A stretch of DNA of 37,546 nt from CAZLFA01 sp964558665 (GTDB taxonomy: Bacteria > Desulfobacterota > Syntrophia > Syntrophales > PHBD01): assembly GCA_964558665.1 (NCBI GenBank), contig CAZLFA010000039.1, forward strand, positions 1 through 37,546, in the 5' to 3' direction. The notes beneath the pieces were generated by a model. The model saw only the letters and a program-made list of their open reading frames with translations, did no database searches and had not been told where the DNA came from. This document shows, one piece after another, positions 32,311-37,546 of the stretch. How positions within the stretch are numbered: position 1 is the first letter of the stretch; the number at the start of each line of letters is the position of its first letter. A program made the position numbers and the translations under genes.

Positions 32311-33162
32311 GTGAAGCTGTGTAAAATGATCACCAGGCTGTCCCCCGCGAAAATCAATCTTCTACTGCATGTTTTAAGGAAAAGGCCGGACGGCTATCAT
32401 GACATAGCGACACTGATGCAAAAAGTCAGCCTCTGCGACGAAATGACCTTTGCTCCCGTTGACCGCGGCATTTCTCTTCACTGCCATGACTGCACTCTTC
32501 CTGATGATCGAAACAATATTGTCTATCGCGCCGCTGAAGCCATTTTCACACATCAGGGCTATACCGGCGGTATTGACATTTCGATAAAAAAAAGAATTCC
32601 CGTGGCCGCAGGTCTCGGAGGCGGAAGTTCCAACGCCGCTACTGCCCTGCTTGTCCTCAATGAGATGATGGAATTCGGACTCAGTGCGAATGATCTGATG
32701 TCGATAGGCGTAAAACTGGGCGCTGACGTTCCTTTCTTCATTTTCGGACGCACAGCCTGGGCCTTAGGCATCGGAGAAAAGCTGCAGCAGGCGGAGGGGA
32801 TGCCAGAGGCCAAATTTCTGCTGATAAATCCAGGCTTTGAGTTGTCTACGAAAACTGTTTATGAAGGGCTTAATTTAAGATTGACAAACGAAACAATCCA
32901 TTATAGCATCCCGCGATTTTATAAGGTCCATGATCTGGCAGCAAGGCTTCACAACGATCTTGAAAAAGTCTCCCTGCATCTTTATCCCTTACTGAGGAAT
33001 ATAAAGGAGCTGCTGATCCGGAATGGCGCTCTGGGTGCTTTGATGTCGGGAAGCGGTCCGACCGTTTTTGGTTTATTTGAAGACGAATCAGCAGCCATTG
33101 ACGCTGAAAAGACCCTACAGGCCGCCGGAAAATGGTCAATTTTCAGGGTTTCTGCCCTATAA
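32311..33162 (+). CDS. ispE: 4-diphosphocytidyl-2-C-methyl-D-erythritol kinase IspE
   Basis: GHMP kinase of the non-mevalonate isoprenoid pathway, phosphorylating CDP-methylerythritol. It has the N-terminal SPAKINLLLHVLRKRPDGYHDI, the ATP loop VAAGLGGGSSNAATAL (about 96-111), GADVPFFIFG, and the C-terminal ALMSGSGPTVFGLF glycine motif. Length is normal (283). The start is uncertain: GTG at 32311 or ATG at 32326, which gives the more typical N-terminus; neither shows a clear ribosome site. It is followed by tRNA-Gln and prs in an order conserved across deltaproteobacteria. Confidence 0.96.
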   Translation: MKLCKMITRLSPAKINLLLHVLRKRPDGYHDIATLMQKVSLCDEMTFAPVDRGISLHCHDCTLPDDRNNIVYRAAEAIFTHQGYTGGIDISIKKRIPVAAGLGGGSSNAATALLVLNEMMEFGLSANDLMSIGVKLGADVPFFIFGRTAWALGIGEKLQQAEGMPEAKFLLINPGFELSTKTVYEGLNLRLTNETIHYSIPRFYKVHDLAARLHNDLEKVSLHLYPLLRNIKELLIRNGALGALMSGSGPTVFGLFEDESAAIDAEKTLQAAGKWSIFRVSAL

Positions 33163-33187
33163 CCGGTCTGCCGCAGAATGAAACAGA

Positions 33188-33262
33188 TGGGGCGTCGTCA
33201 AGCGGTAAGACACAAGAATTTGGATCTTGCATACGGAGGTTCGAATCCTCCCGCCCCAGCCA
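33188..33262 (+). tRNA. tRNA-Gln (anticodon TTG)
   Basis: A full cloverleaf: acceptor TGGGGCG/CGCCCCA with the U1-A72 pair usual in tRNA-Gln, D stem GTC/GAC, anticodon stem CAAGA/TCTTG with loop ATTTGGA (anticodon TTG at 33220-33222), T arm GGAGG-TTCGAAT-CCTCC, discriminator G and an encoded CCA end. Confidence 0.97.
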
Positions 33263-33300
33263 GAATAAGTGGTTGATATGTCAAGAACAGGGGATTTCAG

Positions 33301-34242
33301 ATGCTAGAAAGAATAAGGGTTTTTACCGGCAACGCAAATCCGGAACTGGCACAGAAAATATGTAAGAATCTGGGCGTTCCCATTGGAAATGCCAATGTTA
33401 CGACCTTCAGCGACGGAGAGACCCGGGTTGAAATAGACGAGAATGTGCGCGGCATGGATGTATTTATCATTCAGTCAACATGCACACCGGTCAACGTAAC
33501 GCTCATGGAACTGCTCATCATGATAGACGCCATGAAAAGGGCATCTGCCGACCGGATCACAGCCGTCATTCCTTATTACGGATACGCCAGACAGGATCGG
33601 AAAGTTGCTCCGCGGGCGCCGATAACCTCCAAACTGGTTGCCGACCTCATCACGACGGCAGGAGCCAACCGTGTCCTGGCAATGGACCTCCACGCCGGAC
33701 AGATTCAGGGTTTCTTCAACATACCGGTGGATAATCTCTTTGCCACACCCATTCTCCTCGACTACATCAAGAAAAAACATAAAGAAAATCTGGTCATAGT
33801 TTCCCCTGACACCGGCGGTGTGGAAAGGGCAAGGGCATTTGCAAAAAGGCTGGAGGCAAATCTGGCTATAATCGACAAGCGCCGTGAAGGCCCCAACGAA
33901 GCGCAGGTCATGAATATCATAGGTAATGTTAAAGATCTCGAGGTGATTATTCTTGACGACATGATCGATACGGCCGGAACGGTAGTGCAGGGTGCAAAGG
34001 CCCTGAAAGAAGCGGGTGCCGTTGCAATCTCGGTGTGCTGCACCCATCCTGTTTTGTCCGGGCCTGCCATTGAACGGCTGGAAAAGTCGGATATCAATGA
34101 AGTCATTGTCACAGACACGATACCCCTGCGGGAAAACGCTAAATCCTTCAAGAATATCAAAGTGCTTTCTGTGGCAAGTCTTCTGAGTGAGGCGGTGAGA
34201 AGGATTTACTATAACGATTCAGTGAGTTCATTATTTATATAG
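33301..34242 (+). CDS. prs: Ribose-phosphate pyrophosphokinase
   Basis: Makes PRPP from ribose-5-phosphate and ATP for nucleotide, His, Trp and NAD synthesis. A 313-residue class I enzyme: FTGNANPELAQKI start, FSDGETRVEI, the YGYARQDRK catalytic loop, DLHAGQIQGFF, and the PRPP-binding VIILDDMIDTAGTVV near the C-terminal third. The ATG follows AGGGGA by a normal spacing. Confidence 0.98.
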   Translation: MLERIRVFTGNANPELAQKICKNLGVPIGNANVTTFSDGETRVEIDENVRGMDVFIIQSTCTPVNVTLMELLIMIDAMKRASADRITAVIPYYGYARQDRKVAPRAPITSKLVADLITTAGANRVLAMDLHAGQIQGFFNIPVDNLFATPILLDYIKKKHKENLVIVSPDTGGVERARAFAKRLEANLAIIDKRREGPNEAQVMNIIGNVKDLEVIILDDMIDTAGTVVQGAKALKEAGAVAISVCCTHPVLSGPAIERLEKSDINEVIVTDTIPLRENAKSFKNIKVLSVASLLSEAVRRIYYNDSVSSLFI

Positions 34243-34262
34243 AGAGCGTTTAGGAGGATAAG

Positions 34263-34910
34263 ATGGAAATATGCGAACTTAAGGCCGTTGTCCGTGAAGA
34301 GACCGGCAAAGGACCGGCCAGGAGATTGAGAGATAAAGGCTTTACTCCGGCGGTATTTTATGGCGCCGGTGCGGAAACTTTTGCTATGTCGGTAAATACT
34401 GCCGATCTGCGCTCCTTGATGAAGAACAAAGAGGATAATGTATTTATAAAACTCATCATCGAGGGCAAAGGGAAGAAACTGGAAAAACTCTCCATGATAA
34501 AAGAACTTCAGTCGCAGCCTGTTTCAAGGAAATTTCTGCATGCCGATTTCTATGAAGTGAGCATGGATCATGAAGTAACTATGGATGTCCCTCTACACTT
34601 CAAGGGTTCGGCTGTTGGTGTCAAAAATGGCGGTGAACTGCTTCACCAGAAGAGAGATTTGAAGGTTTCCTGCCTGCCTGCATCATTGCCGGAATTTATC
34701 GAGGTTGATGTCTCGGGCCTTGATATCGGAGATTCCATAAAGGTACACGATATCTCCGTTGCCGCGGGAATAACGCTAATCGATTCCACGGATGCAGTTG
34801 TTGTTTCCGTCGTCGCGACAAGGGCCGCTATGGCTGCAGCTACGGAAGCAGCGGTTGAAGAGGAAACGTCCAAGGCCCCTGAAGTCATGAAACAGAAAGC
34901 AGCGGAATAG
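34263..34910 (+). CDS. rplY: 50S ribosomal protein L25 (CTC form)
   Basis: A 5S rRNA-binding ribosomal protein in the long two-domain CTC form (215 residues). The L25 domain (about 1-92) has ETGKGPARRLRDKGFTPAVFYG and ends in FLHADFYEVS. The TL5-like C-terminal domain (about 95-185) has VPLHFKGSAVGVKNGG and the GDSIKVHDI strand. The tail is Ala/Glu-rich. It starts 20 bases after prs with TAGGAGG upstream. Confidence 0.96.
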   Translation: MEICELKAVVREETGKGPARRLRDKGFTPAVFYGAGAETFAMSVNTADLRSLMKNKEDNVFIKLIIEGKGKKLEKLSMIKELQSQPVSRKFLHADFYEVSMDHEVTMDVPLHFKGSAVGVKNGGELLHQKRDLKVSCLPASLPEFIEVDVSGLDIGDSIKVHDISVAAGITLIDSTDAVVVSVVATRAAMAAATEAAVEEETSKAPEVMKQKAAE

Positions 34911-34985
34911 ACTGTTTGCTACCGCTCTTTTCAGCAGGGCTTGTTTTGAAAGGAGTTCTTTTATCATCGCTGTTTGAGGAATGTG

Positions 34986-35576
34986 ATGAAACTGATCACC
35001 GGACTGGGAAACCCTGGGGACCGTTACAAGTTCACCAGGCATAACATGGGATTCCTGGTGGTAGATCACCTGGCCGCAAGCTGCGAAATAGATTTAGGCA
35101 TGAAAAAGTTTGACGCCCGTTACGGCAGGGGCAGCATAGAATCAACACCGGTACTGCTGGCAGAGCCCCAGGCCTTTATGAACTTAAGCGGGTTTGCCAT
35201 ACAAAGGCTCATTGACTATTTTAAGATCGAGATAAAAGAACTGGTTGTCATTCATGACGATCTTGATCTGCCCTTTGGCACCATCAGACTGAAATACGGC
35301 GGAGGGCACGGCGGTCACAAGGGTTTGATGTCCATTATCGAGCAGACCGGTTCCCGGGACTTTACCAGGGTGCGGATGGGCATAGGCAAACCGGTTTACA
35401 AGGGGATGGTTGATGATTACGTGCTGCAGATTTTCAGTAAAGAAGAGTTTGCCGATCTGCCGGACATTGTCGAACAGGCAGCGAGTGCCATAAAGGAATT
35501 GCTGTCGTCTGGAATTCAGGCGGCTATGAATCAGTATCATGGTAAAACCATAAAAAATTTTATTGAGGAGGTTTGA
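34986..35576 (+). CDS. pth: Peptidyl-tRNA hydrolase
   Basis: Releases peptides from dropped-off peptidyl-tRNA. The start at 34986 is chosen because GAGG lies seven bases upstream; a TTG at 34974 in the same frame is less likely. It has GLGNPG (6-11, Asn9), the catalytic His19 in FTRHNMGF, the VIHDDLDLPFGTIRLK segment with the conserved Asp, and GGGHGGHKGLMS. The 196-residue length is typical. The hppA gene begins directly at the stop codon. Confidence 0.97.
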   Translation: MKLITGLGNPGDRYKFTRHNMGFLVVDHLAASCEIDLGMKKFDARYGRGSIESTPVLLAEPQAFMNLSGFAIQRLIDYFKIEIKELVVIHDDLDLPFGTIRLKYGGGHGGHKGLMSIIEQTGSRDFTRVRMGIGKPVYKGMVDDYVLQIFSKEEFADLPDIVEQAASAIKELLSSGIQAAMNQYHGKTIKNFIEEV

Positions 35577-37546
35577 ATGATGTGTAGGACTAAACGTAGT
35601 TTGTTGTCTTTTCTCTTTACCGTTGTCGCTTTGACTTTGCTCATGGCGCCAATGGCGTTTGCAGGTGAGGCGGATATCAAGCTGCCGGATCTGGCCCAGG
35701 TTAGTTTCATGGGCGGAGCCTTAAGCGGCATGATGATCCTGAATCTCGGCCTCATAATCTGCGCAATCGGTATGATCTTCGGATGGATGCAGTATGTCCA
35801 GACGAAAAATCTGCCGGCCCATCAGGCCATGCTGGATGTTTCCCAGACGATCTGGGAGACCTGTAAGACCTATGTCCTCCAGCAGGGTAAATTTCTGGCG
35901 GCCCTCTGGGTTCTGATCGCGGCATGTATGGTTTACTATTTCGGCGTTCTGTCGCACACACCCGCAGGCGATGTAGTGATCATTCTTGTTTGTTCCATTC
36001 TCGGAATCCTCGGCTCTTACGGCGTTGCCTGGTTCGGCATCCGTATCAATACTGTTGCCAATTCACGTGCCGCTTTCGCATCGCTCAGCGGTGATCCTCT
36101 GAGCATTGTCAACATCTGTCTGCGTTCGGGCATGAGTGTGGGTCTGCTTCTGGTCAGCATCGAGCTCTTCTTCATGATTATCATTCTGGCCTACATTCCC
36201 AAGGAACTCTCGGGCCCCTGCTTCATCGGCTTTGCCATCGGTGAATCACTCGGCGCCAGCGCGCTTCGTATCTGCGGCGGTATCTTCACCAAGATCGCTG
36301 ATATCGGTTCCGACCTTATGAAGATTATCTTCCATCTTCCGGAAGACGATCCCAAAAACCCCGGCGTCATCGCTGACTGTACGGGTGACAACGCCGGCGA
36401 CAGTGTCGGCCCCACGGCGGACGGTTTTGAAACCTACGGTGTTACCGGTGTTGCTCTCATCGCCTTCCTGGCCCTGGCCCTGGCGGACAATCCTACCATG
36501 GGCGGCAAGCTGGTTGTCTGGATATTTGCCATGCGTATTCTGATGGTCATTACATCTCTGATCTCATACTTTGTCAACGATATCGTCAGCAAGTCCATGT
36601 TCGCCGGCAAGAAGGATTTCGACTTTGAACACCCCCTGACCAATCTGGTCTGGATTACCTCTATTATCTCCATCATAGTTACCTTTGTAGCCAGCTATGT
36701 TCTGCTGGCAGATCTCCCCAAAACCGGCGATACCATGGCTCTCTGGCTTGCGCTTTCCATCATCATCAGCTGCGGCACCATCGCCGGCGCCGTGATCCCC
36801 GAATTCACAAAGGTATTTACAAGCACCAACTCCCGACACTGCGATGAGTGTGTGAATGCCTCCCGCCAGGGCGGTGCTTCGCTCAACATCCTTTCCGGTC
36901 TGGTAGCCGGTAACTTCTCTGCTTTCTGGGAAGGCCTGACAATTCTGATCCTGATGTTTGTTGCCTATCTCGTCTCCCAGACGCCTTCCGTCATGGCCAT
37001 CATGCCGGATGCCTTCAAGTTTGCCGCACCGGTCTTTGCCTTCGGTCTGGTCGCCTTCGGTTTCCTCGGTATGGGTCCCGTTACGATCGCGGTCGACAGC
37101 TTCGGTCCGGTTTCGGACAACGCTCAGTCCATCTATGAGCTTTCCATGATCGAATCCCGTGCTGATGCGAAGGAAGTTGTAAAGAAACACTTCGGCATCG
37201 AGCCCAATTTCGAACAGTCCAAGCACTTCCTGGAATCAGGCGATGGCGCGGGAAACACCTTCAAGGCGACCGCCAAGCCGGTTCTTATCGGTACGGCTGT
37301 TGTCGGTGCTACCACCATGGTCTTCGGCATCATCATTCTTCTGGAGAAGATGTTCGGCCAAGTCGTTGCAAAACTGAGTCTCGTTCAGCCGGAAGTTATC
37401 CTCGGTCTGCTTATGGGCGGTTGCGTGATCTACTGGTTCACGGGCGCCTCGATCCAGGCCGTCGTCACCGGTTCCTACCGGGCCGTCGTCTACATCAAGG
37501 AAAACATCAATCTGGACAAGGCTGAGGCCTCCATCGAGGACAGCAA
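35577..37546 (+). CDS. hppA: Membrane-bound proton-translocating pyrophosphatase, divergent clade, 3' partial
   Basis: An integral membrane pump that couples PPi hydrolysis to ion export. The frame runs from 35577 to the window edge (656 codons), starting with GAGGAGG just upstream and a signal-like hydrophobic N-terminus ending AFAGE. Recognisable M-PPase parts are GGIFTKIADIGSDL, PEDDPKNPGVIAD and GDNAGDSVGP. They differ from the usual KAADVGADLVGKVE and GDNVGDVAGMGADLFES, with one residue missing between the DxxxD pair and PEDDP. The GNTFKATAK segment (near 37250) has Lys where K+-dependent enzymes have Ala (GNTTAA), so K+-independent pumping is predicted. More than ten membrane helices are evident. 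In a syntroph it could save energy from PPi made by acyl-CoA ligases (inference). Confidence 0.93.
   Translation, partial: MMCRTKRSLLSFLFTVVALTLLMAPMAFAGEADIKLPDLAQVSFMGGALSGMMILNLGLIICAIGMIFGWMQYVQTKNLPAHQAMLDVSQTIWETCKTYVLQQGKFLAALWVLIAACMVYYFGVLSHTPAGDVVIILVCSILGILGSYGVAWFGIRINTVANSRAAFASLSGDPLSIVNICLRSGMSVGLLLVSIELFFMIIILAYIPKELSGPCFIGFAIGESLGASALRICGGIFTKIADIGSDLMKIIFHLPEDDPKNPGVIADCTGDNAGDSVGPTADGFETYGVTGVALIAFLALALADNPTMGGKLVVWIFAMRILMVITSLISYFVNDIVSKSMFAGKKDFDFEHPLTNLVWITSIISIIVTFVASYVLLADLPKTGDTMALWLALSIIISCGTIAGAVIPEFTKVFTSTNSRHCDECVNASRQGGASLNILSGLVAGNFSAFWEGLTILILMFVAYLVSQTPSVMAIMPDAFKFAAPVFAFGLVAFGFLGMGPVTIAVDSFGPVSDNAQSIYELSMIESRADAKEVVKKHFGIEPNFEQSKHFLESGDGAGNTFKATAKPVLIGTAVVGATTMVFGIIILLEKMFGQVVAKLSLVQPEVILGLLMGGCVIYWFTGASIQAVVTGSYRAVVYIKENINLDKAEASIEDS

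Noticed and set aside
1..37546. CRISPR arrays, insertion sequences, integrases or rRNA genes
   Set aside because: No regularly spaced repeats, no transposase or integrase frames and no rRNA-like sequence were recognised, so the transfer of the defence operon is not tied to a visible mobile element.

Overview
The window looks like a chromosomal segment of a syntrophic, anaerobic deltaproteobacterium (Desulfobacterota, probably near Syntrophus/Smithella). This rests on gene content: ispE / tRNA-Gln / prs / rplY / pth in the order common in deltaproteobacteria, a TRAP carboxylate-type transporter, AMP-forming acyl-CoA ligase, PHA synthase, multi-PAS histidine kinases, a membrane pyrophosphatase and a DUF1844 gene. 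The taxonomic call is inference; no rRNA or species marker is present.

Region 1 (1-6611) is a compact defence/DNA-modification operon in which the first five genes overlap by ATGA junctions and the sixth follows after 3 nt. In order: a type I specificity (HsdS-like) protein cut by the left edge, a RhuM protein, a 64-aa protein, a coiled-coil protein with an Mrr-N-like winged helix, a DndD-like SMC ATPase, and a DndE domain fused to a HerA/FtsK-like ATPase. No DndC, DndB, HsdM or HsdR is visible, so the modification enzyme probably lies to the left of the window. The union of HsdS-type target recognition with DndD and DndE-HerA is the most interesting system here.

Region 2 (6612-14243): a 0.9-kb spacer with two possible tiny ORFs and a terminator; a two-component system (4-PAS NarX/NreB-type histidine kinase and NarL-type regulator); a convergent dctPQM TRAP transporter operon; and a Phd/YefM-ParE toxin-antitoxin pair.

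Region 3 (14348-23607): an operon of an acyl-CoA ligase, a ketosynthase-III-like protein lacking the His and Asn of the usual Cys-His-Asn triad, and a MOFRL glycerate-2-kinase-like protein; a decayed PAS sensor gene; a stand-alone PHA synthase; then on the minus strand ychF followed by a GH17 lipoprotein with a DUF3568-like N-terminus.

Region 4 (23805-32150): nitroreductase; a likely operon of a DacZ-like diadenylate cyclase, clpB, htpX and a DUF1844 gene (nucleotide signalling next to protein quality control); and a large FapA/DUF342 protein with a PilZ-like tail under a near-consensus sigma-70 promoter.

Region 5 (32311-37546): housekeeping ispE, tRNA-Gln(TTG), prs, rplY and pth, ending in a divergent, apparently K+-independent membrane pyrophosphatase that runs off the right edge.
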